A stretch of 64,000 nt of DNA from contig JAUJNG010000008.1 in the NCBI GenBank assembly GCA_030448265.1, forward strand, positions 49,836 through 113,835. Reading direction: 5' to 3'. The stretch's first letter is position 1. Every line of letters starts with the position of its first letter. The translations under genes were made by a program, and so were the position numbers. This document shows positions 24,548-33,510 of this stretch, piece after piece. The notes beneath the pieces are model-generated. The model was not told where the DNA came from and did no database searches. It was given only the letters and a program-made list of their open reading frames with translations. Origin of the DNA: Abditibacterium sp. Its GTDB lineage: Bacteria; Armatimonadota; Abditibacteriia; Abditibacteriales; Abditibacteriaceae.

Positions 24548-25183
24548 ATGAATCATTCACGTTTGCGGCGCTGCGGGTTTACGTTTTGGGAAGTTGTGGT
24601 GGTTTTGGGAATCGTGGGGATTTTGGCCTTGATTTTCATGCCGGCTTCAACCCGCCACCCAGAAAACAAACTCAGTAAGAGGTGCCAATCGCACCTGAAA
24701 CAAATTGCGTTGAGCGTTCAGCAATACACGATGGATTACGACGGGCAATTTCCACTTGTGGCCACATCAAAACCTCGTTTCGGCTGGGCCGATGTGATTC
24801 AGCCTTATCTAAAATCACCGCAGGTTTACCAATGCCCCGCCGAACAAAATTCGCCGCAAACTGACCCAACACAGCCGCAATACACCGATTACTGGTTCAA
24901 CGCCCGCGTGGCGAGGAAATACCAGACGGACATTTCCAAACCGATACAAACGATTTTGCTCGGCGAGGGCAACCACGGCACCGATGCAACGAACGCGCGC
25001 TATCATCTGCTTCAACTTCCCGCCAAGTGGCGCAGCGACACCAATTCGCCGCTTTACCGGCATCTCGACGCCGCTAATTTCGCGTTTGCCGATGGGCACG
25101 TTAAATGGTTTCCAGCTAAAAGTTGGAAGAACCCTGTGTCCCATCAGCGCGGCGCCACGTTTTTGCTCGGTTCTGGGAAGTAG
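24548..25183 (+). CDS. Prepilin-type protein with H-X9-DG motif (DUF1559-like)
   Basis: 211 residues; GGGAGG lies 7 bases before the ATG. The type IV prepilin start is clear: basic residues, G-F-T-F-W-E, then a hydrophobic helix (VVVVLGIVGILALIFMP), so a prepilin peptidase should cut after the Gly. The C-terminal HLDAANFAFADG gives the H-x9-DG motif, common in large pseudopilin families of Planctomycetes and Armatimonadetes. It is exported and probably surface- or pseudopilus-associated. The final G of the TAG stop is the first base of the palindrome at 25183-25267. Confidence 0.9.
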   Translation: MNHSRLRRCGFTFWEVVVVLGIVGILALIFMPASTRHPENKLSKRCQSHLKQIALSVQQYTMDYDGQFPLVATSKPRFGWADVIQPYLKSPQVYQCPAEQNSPQTDPTQPQYTDYWFNARVARKYQTDISKPIQTILLGEGNHGTDATNARYHLLQLPAKWRSDTNSPLYRHLDAANFAFADGHVKWFPAKSWKNPVSHQRGATFLLGSGK

Positions 25184-25267
25184 AGAACGCGAAGCGTGAG
25201 CGAGTGAGGGCCTGACTGTTAATTGGAAGTGGCAGTTACGCCTCACTCGCTCACGCTTCGCGTTCTC
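25183..25267. repeat. Palindromic repeat, GAGAACGCGAAGCGTGAGCGAG family
   Basis: 27-bp perfect arms at 25183-25209 and 25241-25267 around a 31-base centre. The left arm starts on the last base of the prepilin-like gene stop codon. Confidence 0.92.
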
Positions 25268-25350
25268 CAATGGCAAGTCCGATTCTTCTCTTGTTAGGCA
25301 CGACACGCCGTGTCCCTACGAGAAATGCCCATCGGAAACGCTCAATGCCG

Positions 25351-25770
25351 TCAAACCCACGTTTCAGGCCGGCATACCAGCACTTCGATGCTGGTTTGAT
25401 CGAAGAGCCTTCCCACCGTGTCGCGCGCCTGGCGCACCACGTCGCCCAGGCCGGAATCGGTCGAAAATGTGGCGCGGTTGTCGTCGAGCCATTCGGGAAG
25501 CGGCAATAGCTCGCCCTGAATCGCGCCCAGAACCTGGCCGATGGAGATTTGATCGGGGCTGCGAGAGAGACGATAGCCGCCGCCCTGCCCTTTTTTCGAT
25601 TCCAGAATGCCGCCGCTTTTGAGATCGAGCAGCACCTGTTCGAGATACTTGCGCGGAATGTTGGACTGTGCGGCGATGTCGGCGATTTGCGCCCATTCGT
25701 CGCGCGCGTGGGAGCGAATCAGATAGGCGAGCGATTCAAAAGCGTATTTGGTCGTGTTGCCGAGGCGCAT
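25351..25770 (-). CDS. Rrf2-family transcriptional regulator lacking Fe-S cysteines
   Basis: 139 residues from the ATG at 25768-25770; the frame continues 28 codons upstream without support. The Rrf2 winged helix is clear: YAFESLAYLIRSH, IADIAAQSNIPRKYLEQVL, LDLKSGGILESKKGQGGGY. The loop that in IscR-type members holds three cysteines (here PLPEWLDDNRATFSTDSG) has none, and the only Cys is near the C-terminus. It should therefore sense something other than an Fe-S cluster, as CymR does through protein partners. No operon partner is evident. Confidence 0.88.
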   Translation of the reverse strand: MRLGNTTKYAFESLAYLIRSHARDEWAQIADIAAQSNIPRKYLEQVLLDLKSGGILESKKGQGGGYRLSRSPDQISIGQVLGAIQGELLPLPEWLDDNRATFSTDSGLGDVVRQARDTVGRLFDQTSIEVLVCRPETWV

Positions 25771-26098
25771 GAGGGGACTTTCAGGGGCTGGAGTGCCCCA
25801 AAGTCTATCCGTTTCATGGAGTTTCACCGTTATTTCAGCAGAAGCGCCAACCACACAGATGTGGAGAGAAATGTCATCATCTCCCCACTTTTTCTTCGCG
25901 CCCTATTGTCTCTGCGCGAGATAACCTGTTTTGACGGAAATTTGCCGCCGTGTTATGCTTTGTGCCACTACCTGACTCCAACCCGATAACGGTGTTTTTG
26001 CGGCGCGGGTTTTGGCGCGGCGACATGGCATTTGCGCTGCGCCCCAACGGCCTTTTCGGGGCCTCATCTCGTTCGGTTTTCATTTAAAAGGACAAATT

Positions 26099-28372
26099 AT
26101 GCGGTTTCGGTTATTGAATCCACATCGTCGGCGTGCGCGCCATCTGGGTGTTTCTCTGGGCGTTTCGCTGTGTGCGGGCGCTTTGCTGGTGGCGGCGGGG
26201 CCAAGGCCGGTTTTTGCTGCGCCCACGCTGGGCGGCGACGAAAACGGCCCCCAGGTGCAGATCGTGCAGCCTGGTTATCAGGACGTGTTGAAAGGCCGCG
26301 CCAAAATCATCATCGCGGTCAAGGCGCAGAAGTTCAATCCCCAGTTCGTCGAAATGTTCGTCGACGACAAGCCCGTCACCAATGGCCCGCTTCCACTCAC
26401 GGCGGCGGCTTCGGCAAACTTCGAGTGGCCCACCACGCAATACACCGACGGCCCCCACAAACTCACCGTGCGCGTCACCGACACGCAGGGTTTTCGCGGC
26501 TGGGCCGAAGTCAACGTCTACATCAACAACGACAAAAAACGCGACACCGCGCCGCCCTCGCTGCAATGGCTCAACGTCGATGCCTATCAGCAGATTTCGG
26601 GCACGGCCAAAATCGAGTTGCAGGCGCTGGATAATTTCGGCGTCAAATGGATCATGGTTTCGGTCAATCCGGCCTCGGATCCCAACCGCAAACCCGCGTT
26701 GCGCTCGTGGCTGCTCAACAAGCCGCCTTACGTCGTTGAATTCGACAGTTCCAAAGTGCCCGATGGCCTTTATGCGCTTTCGGCCAAAGCCTGGGATGCG
26801 GTCGAGCAGGAAGGCGAAGCCGCCTCGCTCACAGTTGGCGTGATTAACAACGGCGACCTTAACGCCACCACCGTCGGCGAAATGCTGGCCGGTATGAGGG
26901 CGATGGAAAAGCCGAAATTGGCTTCCCTGCCGCCCAAACCCGCCGTCGCGGTCGAGGCCACGCCCCGCACTTCGAGCAACGCGCGAAACGCAACGCCCGC
27001 GCCCAGCCCGCGAGTCACCAGGAACACCGCGCCCGCAACGCCAGTCGCGCCCCGACTTTCGACGCGCCCTGCGGCTTCAACCGCGCGCGTCGTGCCGCCC
27101 GCTTCGCCTGCGACGCTTGAAAACAAAGGCGCGCCCAAACGCGAACCCGTGACCCGCGCCGCCGCGCCCGCAATGGCGTCGCGCGCCCTGAGCCGCACCG
27201 CAAAACCGCAGATTGCCCCGCCGCGTTTGGCGACCAATCGCACCGCGTCGCCGTCCAGCCCGCTCGATTTAGCGGACTCTCTCGACGCCGCAACACTCAG
27301 TTCGGCGGGCCAGACTCTGGAACCGCGCGTTTCACGCCGCGAACTCGAAAGCGGCGAAGTGCTGCCCGATTCCAACGGCATCGAAGCGAGCCGCGCCACA
27401 GTGCCCACAAGCGAAACGCGCGCGCTCGCAGGCCCTCTCCCCGAAACTCCCGCCGCGAATCCCACGTGGAGCCAGAACGGTTCAAGCGATGCCACCCGCC
27501 TCGCTTTGAACGCGCCCGCGCCCATCGAAGCGCCCGAAATGGCCCGCCAGGGCCGCGTTAGCGACCCCGAATCGCTTGCGGCGCGCGTCGAGGGCAGTGC
27601 GCCCGCGCTTTCTGCGCCCGCTTCCGGCACCAACTCGCGTGTGGCCCCGCAAGTGGCCGCCGCGCCAGCGATGGAAAAAAGTGCGCCCGCGCCGTCGCGC
27701 CTCGCCTCGCCGCAAACGGTTGCACCTCAAGCGGTTGTGCCGCAAAAAGTTGCACCCGCCGCATCCAATAAGAAAACGCGCGTTGCCGCGTTGCCGCGTC
27801 CCGTTAAACCGGCGATGCGCGAAGCCATCACCGCGATTACGGTGTCGCCGCTCGAAGTCAAAACCTCCGACGCCATTCCCGCCTTTCACGTCGCGGCCCG
27901 CGCCACCGATTTACGCGCCGTCGCCGCGCGTTACGGCTTGCCGGTCGAAGTCGTCGCGGCATGCAACGAGTGGAATTCGGCCAAAAAACTCGTCGCGGGC
28001 GAGAAGGTGAAGCTCCCCACGCAGCTCAAAGTCTCCTATCAGGGCGTTCCGGTCGAGAGCGACGCGCCTTCGATGCTCGTCGGCGGAACGGGCGTGACCG
28101 CGTTTCGCTTTTTGTTCGAGAAACAGGGCGGAAAACTGCTCTGGGATCCGAAAAAACAGCGCGTCACCGCCACCAAAGGCGACGGCAAAGTGACGCTCAC
28201 CATCGGCTCCAACACGGCCAAAGTGGGCGACAAAGACGTGATGATGGAACTGGCCGCGTTTCTGTTCGAAGGCCGCACCATGATTCCCGTGCGCTTCTTC
28301 GAAGAAGGCCTCAACGCGCAGGTCGAATGGGATCCGCAAACTGGACGCCTCGTGGTGGCGATGGCGGGCTGA
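26099..28372 (+). CDS. Exported stalk protein: Ig-like domain, Pro/Ala-rich linker, LysM-like segment, copper-amine-oxidase N-like domain
   Basis: 757 residues from the ATG at 26099 (AAAGGA 6 bases upstream). A Sec signal peptide ends near FAAPT. Residues 45-250 hold Ig-like beta repeats (VQIVQPGYQDVLKGRAKIII, TVRVTDTQGFRGWAEVNVYI). Residues 270-590 are a low-complexity Ala/Pro/Ser/Thr/Arg linker. A LysM-like segment (RATDLRAVAARYGLPVEVV, then LVAGEKVKLP) follows, and the last 120 residues are a Cu_amine_oxidN1 stalk domain (RTMIPVRFFEEGLNAQVEWD). It is probably anchored to the cell wall or surface; no enzymatic domain is present. Confidence 0.85.
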   Translation: MRFRLLNPHRRRARHLGVSLGVSLCAGALLVAAGPRPVFAAPTLGGDENGPQVQIVQPGYQDVLKGRAKIIIAVKAQKFNPQFVEMFVDDKPVTNGPLPLTAAASANFEWPTTQYTDGPHKLTVRVTDTQGFRGWAEVNVYINNDKKRDTAPPSLQWLNVDAYQQISGTAKIELQALDNFGVKWIMVSVNPASDPNRKPALRSWLLNKPPYVVEFDSSKVPDGLYALSAKAWDAVEQEGEAASLTVGVINNGDLNATTVGEMLAGMRAMEKPKLASLPPKPAVAVEATPRTSSNARNATPAPSPRVTRNTAPATPVAPRLSTRPAASTARVVPPASPATLENKGAPKREPVTRAAAPAMASRALSRTAKPQIAPPRLATNRTASPSSPLDLADSLDAATLSSAGQTLEPRVSRRELESGEVLPDSNGIEASRATVPTSETRALAGPLPETPAANPTWSQNGSSDATRLALNAPAPIEAPEMARQGRVSDPESLAARVEGSAPALSAPASGTNSRVAPQVAAAPAMEKSAPAPSRLASPQTVAPQAVVPQKVAPAASNKKTRVAALPRPVKPAMREAITAITVSPLEVKTSDAIPAFHVAARATDLRAVAARYGLPVEVVAACNEWNSAKKLVAGEKVKLPTQLKVSYQGVPVESDAPSMLVGGTGVTAFRFLFEKQGGKLLWDPKKQRVTATKGDGKVTLTIGSNTAKVGDKDVMMELAAFLFEGRTMIPVRFFEEGLNAQVEWDPQTGRLVVAMAG

Positions 28373-28384
28373 TTTGGTCGCAAA

Positions 28385-28418
28385 GCGAAAGGGGCATGGC
28401 TTGCCATGTCCCTTTCGC
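28385..28418 (+). terminator. Terminator after the stalk protein gene
   Basis: GCGAAAGGGGCATGG pairs with CCATGTCCCTTTCGC with one mismatch around a CTTG loop. It is followed by GCGTTTAAT and begins 12 bases after the stop. Confidence 0.7.
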
Positions 28419-28471
28419 GCGTTTAATGGACGCGCCGAACGTTCAACCCCTCCCAGCACCACGCCCTCGCC

Positions 28472-28744
28472 ATGACTCAAATTTTCTGTCCCCACTGCGC
28501 CTGGAAGCCACACCCCACTGATTTGTGGTCGTGCGAACCGCGCTGCGGCCACGAATGGCACACCTTCGACACGCGCGGCCAATGCCCCAAATGCCGCAAG
28601 CAGTGGGCGAAAACGCACTGTCCTGCGTGTGGGAAGTGGTCGCCACACGTCAGTTGGTATCACGACGATCCCGAAGAAATCGCGCGTCTGGAGCGCCTTT
28701 TAGACCCCATCGAAGCGCCGTGCCCCGAATCCGCTCCCGCCTGA
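28472..28744 (+). CDS. Small multi-cysteine zinc-ribbon protein
   Basis: 90 residues with four Cys pairs: FCPHCAW, CEPRCGHEW, CPKCRKQW and HCPACGKW. This suggests two zinc ribbons with tryptophans after each knuckle. The C-terminus HVSWYHDDPEEIARLE is acidic. I recall a conserved small family with the same W-S-C-x3-C-G-H-x-W-x-T-F and K-W-S-P-H patterns in other bacteria; function unknown. The stop is 8 bases before the aspartokinase ATG, so they are probably co-transcribed. Confidence 0.75.
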   Translation: MTQIFCPHCAWKPHPTDLWSCEPRCGHEWHTFDTRGQCPKCRKQWAKTHCPACGKWSPHVSWYHDDPEEIARLERLLDPIEAPCPESAPA

Positions 28745-28751
28745 ACCCTCC

Positions 28752-30113
28752 ATGAATTCCCCGTCCGAGGCCGCCGTTTCCGGCGCCGAAAAAATCGTCT
28801 GCAAGTTCGGTGGCACCAGCCTGGCCGATGCCGCCCAAATCCGCAAAGTGCGCGCGATTGTGCAAAGCGACCCGCGCCGCCGCTTCGTCGTGGTTTCGGC
28901 GCCAGGCAAGCGCGACCCAAACGACGCCAAAATCACCGATTTGCTGCTCACCTGCTGGCATCTCGCGGCGCAAAACCTCGATTATTCCGAGCCGCTTCAT
29001 CTCATCCGCGCGCGCTACGACCAGATCGCGCGCGACCTGGAAATCGCGCCGCTCACTTACCCGCTCGATGAGGCCGCAGCCGAACTCGAAAAACTGGCGC
29101 GCCGCGAACCCAATCTCGCCACGCGCGACTGGATGGCGGCGCGCGGCGAGTTTTGCCACGCCCTGCTCATCGCCGAGTTTCTGGGCGCCCGATTCGTTCC
29201 GTCAGGCGAGTGCATTCGCTTCGACGAAGAGGGCCTGCTCGACCCCATCTCCTACGCCAATCTCGCCGCCCTGATGAGCGATGAGAGCGCGATTTACGTC
29301 GTGCCAGGCTTTTACGGGCGCGACCGGTCGGGCCGCATCAAAACCTTTCCGCGCGGCGGGTCGGACATCACTGGAGCCGTCGTTTCGCGCGCCGTCGGCG
29401 CCCTGGTTTACGAAAACTGGACGGACGTTTCGGGCCTTTTGATGGCCGATCCGCGCGTCGTGGAGCATCCCAAACCCATCGAAGAAGTCACCTACCGCGA
29501 ACTGCGCGAGCTGGCCTACATGGGCGCCAGCGTTTTGCACGAGGAAACCATTTTTCCGGCTTCGCAGGCCGGAATTCCGATTCAAATCAAAAACACCAAC
29601 GCGCCCGACGCGAGGGGAACCCGCATCGTGGCGACGCGCGACGCGAGCGAAGTCGGCATCGTGGGCATCGCGGGGCGCAAGGGGTTTTCGACCATCTACA
29701 TCGAAAAAGCGATGATGAACCAGCAGCGCGGCTTTGGGCGCCGCGTTTTGGAAATTCTGGAAACCAACGGCGTCTCGTTCGAGCATATGCCCTCGGCGCT
29801 CGATTCGATGTCGGTCGTGATTGGCGACGAGAATTTCGACCAGCACGCGCCCACCATTCTCAAGGAGTTGGAGCGCACTTTGGAGCCGGATCGCATGGAA
29901 CTGCTGCCCCCGATGGCGCTGATTGCGACCGTGGGCGAAGGCATGGCGTTGCGCGTGGGGGTCTCGGGGCGGCTTTTCGGTGCGCTGCGCGAAAGCGGCG
30001 TCAACGTGCGGATGATCTCGCAGGGCGCAAGCGAAATCAACATCATCGTGGGCGTCTCGGAAGCCGATTACGAACGCGCGGTGCGCGCAATTTATGGGGC
30101 GTTCGTGGCCTGA
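28752..30113 (+). CDS. lysC: Aspartate kinase
   Basis: 453 residues. It phosphorylates L-aspartate, the first step to Lys, Thr and Met. The N-terminal kinase motif KFGGTSLADAAQI begins at about residue 18. The substrate loop YVVPGFYGRDRSGRIKTFPRGGSDITGA and the TDVSGLLMADPRVV segment are intact. Two C-terminal ACT domains (from about residue 300; IAGRKGFSTIYIEKAMMNQQ and LIATVGEGMALRVGVSGRLF) imply feedback control by an amino acid. Monofunctional length, no homoserine dehydrogenase fused. There is no room for a lysine riboswitch upstream. Confidence 0.95.
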   Translation: MNSPSEAAVSGAEKIVCKFGGTSLADAAQIRKVRAIVQSDPRRRFVVVSAPGKRDPNDAKITDLLLTCWHLAAQNLDYSEPLHLIRARYDQIARDLEIAPLTYPLDEAAAELEKLARREPNLATRDWMAARGEFCHALLIAEFLGARFVPSGECIRFDEEGLLDPISYANLAALMSDESAIYVVPGFYGRDRSGRIKTFPRGGSDITGAVVSRAVGALVYENWTDVSGLLMADPRVVEHPKPIEEVTYRELRELAYMGASVLHEETIFPASQAGIPIQIKNTNAPDARGTRIVATRDASEVGIVGIAGRKGFSTIYIEKAMMNQQRGFGRRVLEILETNGVSFEHMPSALDSMSVVIGDENFDQHAPTILKELERTLEPDRMELLPPMALIATVGEGMALRVGVSGRLFGALRESGVNVRMISQGASEINIIVGVSEADYERAVRAIYGAFVA

Positions 30114-30202
30114 TTTCCTTGGGAATCTCGGCAGCAGAAGGCGAGACTTGGCTCTAAACTCCAGGCTGCGAATCAAAACCGTTCGACATTGGATAAAACG
30201 CT

Positions 30203-30391
30203 GTGCTATTTTCTGATCCAAAATGGGGAAAAGGGTGCGTTGCACTTATCGTGGGCGTAGCCGGTTTTACTTTGCTCAGCGCGACGATGAGACATTTTAG
30301 CTGGTCAATACCAAGGCCAGTCGGTGCCTTGGTCGGTTTCCTCCTTTTTCTTGCGATTGCACGTTTCATCGTCAATCAGATATTTGATTAA
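30203..30391 (+). CDS. Unknown 62-residue membrane protein
   Basis: GTG start. Two hydrophobic stretches (VALIVGVAGFTLLSA and VGALVGFLLFLAIARFIV) with a short basic loop suggest a two-helix membrane protein. There is no ribosome-binding site to speak of. It lies 14 bases before another tiny membrane-anchored protein, and both are AT-richer than lysC. Not recognised. Confidence 0.5.
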   Translation: MLFSDPKWGKGCVALIVGVAGFTLLSATMRHFSWSIPRPVGALVGFLLFLAIARFIVNQIFD

Positions 30392-30405
30392 AAGCGGGTG
30401 CAAAT

Positions 30406-30621
30406 ATGTTGTTAGGGGCACTTCTTCTTTTGCTGGTCGTTCTGTTGGTTTTGCGCCCGCTCGCTCAGCGCCAGCGAGAACGCGCGCTGGCCGAGCGGCT
30501 CAAGAAAACTCGTGATCCAATGGAAGCCATGATGGCCGTTGACAGCGCGATGCGAGCGAGCAAACGCGAAGGCGGCTGGATGGAAAAACTGCGCGAGTCG
30601 TATTGGTTCTGGCTCAGGTAA
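30406..30621 (+). CDS. Unknown 71-residue single-pass membrane protein
   Basis: An N-terminal helix (LLGALLLLLVVLLVL) is followed by a basic/charged helical tail (LAQRQRERALAERLKKTRDP). It has the form of a membrane anchor with a cytoplasmic coil. It follows the 62-residue gene closely. No family recognised. Confidence 0.5.
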   Translation: MLLGALLLLLVVLLVLRPLAQRQRERALAERLKKTRDPMEAMMAVDSAMRASKREGGWMEKLRESYWFWLR

Positions 30622-30828
30622 GTCAGATTTCAGCGAACGGGCGCGTGAAATAGGAATTCGGCGGATGCGCGAACTAATGGACGCCGCGCCGTCGAACTGA
30701 TTTGCGCGATTTACCAGTCGAGCCGCGAAAATCGCGTTGTGCGGTTTTGAGGTGCGGTTTAATGACCAAACGGACTTTCACCGCACTGCTCAACAGGCAA
30801 TACTTCACAGAGTTGGAAAGGAGACATT

Positions 30829-32379
30829 ATGTTCGGCTTCGGTAAAAAACGACGTGAACAAGAAGAAGCGGAAGCACAGAGAGCAACCGTTGTTGCTGCT
30901 GCAGAAAAGAGACGGAAGGAGATGGAGGCCCTCGCTGCAAATCCCGAAGTCGCTGCCAAAGCCGCTCAATCCCGTGCAGTTGCTGCTGCCGAAGTTGCCG
31001 AAGATTCACGCAGAACACAGATTATGCTTGAGCAGCAGCGTGAATTGCAACGAAAAAGAATTGCGTGGGCGCGCAACAATCAGGAAGCAGTAAATAATAT
31101 TACAGACACGATTGCTCGTCAAATATCCGATGAATTTATACGCAATGCAACTGCTGAACAACAGAAATTTTTCCATCAGGCGAATGCCTCAGAGGCAAGA
31201 TACATTATTCATAGGAATTTATGTTCAGATGTGGTTGCCTCAATCTTTAACGCAAATTACAAATCAGGGTTTACCGCTTTAGATAACGCTGCTCGTGGTC
31301 AGCAAGAAAGGATAAAACTTGAATTTTTTCGCCAGGTTGATGAACGTATGACAGATGCCACTACAAAAAAGGCTGCTCCTGTTAACACACCTAATCCTTC
31401 TACAATAGTTGCTCAAGCAATAGCTCTGAACGATGCAGCACTCGCTACTGCCAATGCAGGTCGAATAGATGAGGCTTTGGCACAGTGCCAGCAAATCATC
31501 ACCCGCTTTGGAGCGATTAACCATTCTCTCCACAATCATGTGCCGCTCCGCACACAGGTCGCACGCGCGATGAGTAACTGTATCATTTTACTCAACAAGC
31601 TCAATCGAGATGAAGAAGCTTTAGCAATTGCAGACGCTCTTGGGCAACGGTATGCAAGTGATTCTGCTCTTGAAACGCGAGAGAAGGCAGCCAATGGACT
31701 TATGTTGGCTGGTGCCATTCACACGAAACACGGTGACGCCGGAAAAACTATCGAATTCTGTGATGACGTATTTCGCTGGTTTGGGGATGGCGTGGCAAGC
31801 TCCTTTGAGAGGATTTGCTCAGGAGCTACCACCAGCGCTTTTTTGATGGCACTCAAAGCCGGACTCTGGCGCGAGGCCTTAAGGGTTATAGAGCGATTGT
31901 CCCTACTTCAGAACAAGAGTCTCGTCGGTCTCCTTTTCGCGGAGGCCGCGCTACTTGCAGAAGAACGAGATAGTGGACAACTCAGTCTGGTCGAAGCTGT
32001 GGAAGCGGGAGACTCCTTGTTATCGTTGGTCGACGACTTGGCAGATAGCGCTCAAAGCGAGGCGGCGACGGTAGAACGCCAACAACTTGTAGCGAGTATT
32101 GAAATGATGCTTGCACGGTGGTTACTTGATGGTGGGGCATGGGAGCGCGCGCAGGCTTTGCTCGGAGCAACTCAGCGCCGATTAGAGAATACGCCTCTTG
32201 ACCTTTCCACCTCTGAACTAAGAATGCTCAGGGAAATGCAGGCTGAGCGTATGCGATTTGGTGCACCCGAAGAGTTGACCGAAGTATACGTATTCAGGCT
32301 CGACAATGGACGCCGGACTCCTCATGTAGATGAATTACTGAAGAGGAAGGGTTCTCATCTGGATGACCTGTTGAAATAG
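30829..32379 (+). CDS. Unknown coiled-coil/TPR-like protein
   Basis: 516 residues with a good AAAGGAGACATT site before the ATG. Residues 1-95 are strongly coiled-coil and Ala/Glu/Arg-rich (starting MFGFGKKRREQEEAEAQR). From about 190 onwards there are helical pairs resembling tetratricopeptide repeats (ALATANAGRIDEALAQCQQI, NRDEEALAIADALGQRYASD). No signal peptide or membrane helix, so cytoplasmic. The gene and its two small upstream neighbours are visibly AT-richer than the flanking housekeeping genes, suggesting acquisition. Possibly a scaffold; no function claimed. Confidence 0.7.
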   Translation: MFGFGKKRREQEEAEAQRATVVAAAEKRRKEMEALAANPEVAAKAAQSRAVAAAEVAEDSRRTQIMLEQQRELQRKRIAWARNNQEAVNNITDTIARQISDEFIRNATAEQQKFFHQANASEARYIIHRNLCSDVVASIFNANYKSGFTALDNAARGQQERIKLEFFRQVDERMTDATTKKAAPVNTPNPSTIVAQAIALNDAALATANAGRIDEALAQCQQIITRFGAINHSLHNHVPLRTQVARAMSNCIILLNKLNRDEEALAIADALGQRYASDSALETREKAANGLMLAGAIHTKHGDAGKTIEFCDDVFRWFGDGVASSFERICSGATTSAFLMALKAGLWREALRVIERLSLLQNKSLVGLLFAEAALLAEERDSGQLSLVEAVEAGDSLLSLVDDLADSAQSEAATVERQQLVASIEMMLARWLLDGGAWERAQALLGATQRRLENTPLDLSTSELRMLREMQAERMRFGAPEELTEVYVFRLDNGRRTPHVDELLKRKGSHLDDLLK

Positions 32380-32544
32380 GAAACCCAAGACATTTATCAG
32401 TTGATCGTCCTATACATTCTAATGGTGGTTGTATTAGGGATCGAATATTTGTTCATCTGGTTCGTAGTATCAATTGAACATTGGAATTTATCTATTTAAT
32501 TAATACTCGTTTCTCACTTCGCTTGTGGCGGGTGAAATTAAACA

Positions 32545-33510
32545 TTAACTCGCTCCGAACTTTTCGTGAATCCGTTTCATAAACGCCGTTTCCAACCTGA
32601 CGCGGCGCTCTAAAAGGCCTCCGCGCGGGCCTGGCGCGAACCAACTCAAGTTTTGGTAAGCACGGTCAACGGCGCCGAAACGGTATTTGTATTCTTCGGC
32701 CCCGCGCAGAAAATCGAATTCGCGCGCGCCTTCTTCGATGGCCGCTTGAAAAACGTGCGCGAAAAGACAGGTTCCCACGCTCCAGCGCATCAGTTCCGGC
32801 TCGAATCCGCCGATGAAAAACCAGTATTTTCCGTCCCAGAAGTAGCAGAGCAGCACGCACACCGCCGCGCCGTCGCAGCGCAGCGTCCACAATCGCAGCC
32901 AGTCTTCGACGAGGAATTTTTCGCACACCAGACGGTGAAAACGGCGCCGGTTGGCGAGGGCCAGAACGCCGGTTTGACCGCGCGCCCGCCAGCGTTTGCC
33001 GTGCAAGCGAAATAAATCGTCCAGCGCCTTTTCCATTTGCGCGGGCGTTTGGGCCAGTTCGTATTCGACCTGAAACTGTTTTTCCAAGCGTTTGGGATAG
33101 CGCTTGATCTGCTCGCGCATATTTTTGCCCAGGCAGCGCACATAATCATCGAAAGTCGCGGGGAAACTTAAGGTCGGACAGGTTTCGGCCTCTTCAACGC
33201 GCCATCCGGCCTCTTGCGCCAGAGAAACGAGCGGCGAACCCGCTTCGATTTGCGTTAGCTGCGCGCCGTGACAACCTTGCGCCAGATTTTCGATTTCGCG
33301 CCACAAATCGGGCGCGGCCCCTTCATTTTCCAAAAGTGCGCCGCCGCAATCGGCGATGTTTTGGCCCCACATTTCCAGGCGCCGCGCGGCCAAGCCGCGA
33401 CTTTGCAGCCAGATTTGCGCGCCTGGCACATCAAGGGCGTGAAAACGCTTGCCGCGTCCGAAGATCTGGACGTAGGCTTCGCGGTAGGGAGAAGTTTGAA
33501 AAACGGTCAT
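32545..33510 (-). CDS. FemAB/BioF2-like GNAT acyltransferase
   Basis: 321 residues from the ATG at 33508-33510, which overlaps the TGA of the upstream YihY gene (ATGA). The double-GNAT layout fits PF13480-type proteins. The N-terminal half is diverse; LGKNMREQIKRYPKRLEK and FRLHGKRWRARGQTG are typical, then VCVLLCYFWDGKYWFFIGGF and EFDFLRGAEEYKYRFGA. Relatives move aminoacyl or acyl groups onto peptidoglycan or exopolysaccharide precursors, or sit in polysaccharide loci. The larger open frame up to 34059 is a shadow of YihY. Confidence 0.85.
   Translation of the reverse strand: MTVFQTSPYREAYVQIFGRGKRFHALDVPGAQIWLQSRGLAARRLEMWGQNIADCGGALLENEGAAPDLWREIENLAQGCHGAQLTQIEAGSPLVSLAQEAGWRVEEAETCPTLSFPATFDDYVRCLGKNMREQIKRYPKRLEKQFQVEYELAQTPAQMEKALDDLFRLHGKRWRARGQTGVLALANRRRFHRLVCEKFLVEDWLRLWTLRCDGAAVCVLLCYFWDGKYWFFIGGFEPELMRWSVGTCLFAHVFQAAIEEGAREFDFLRGAEEYKYRFGAVDRAYQNLSWFAPGPRGGLLERRVRLETAFMKRIHEKFGAS

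Noticed and set aside
28745..28751. Lysine riboswitch before lysC
   Set aside because: Only 7 bases lie between the preceding stop and the lysC ATG.
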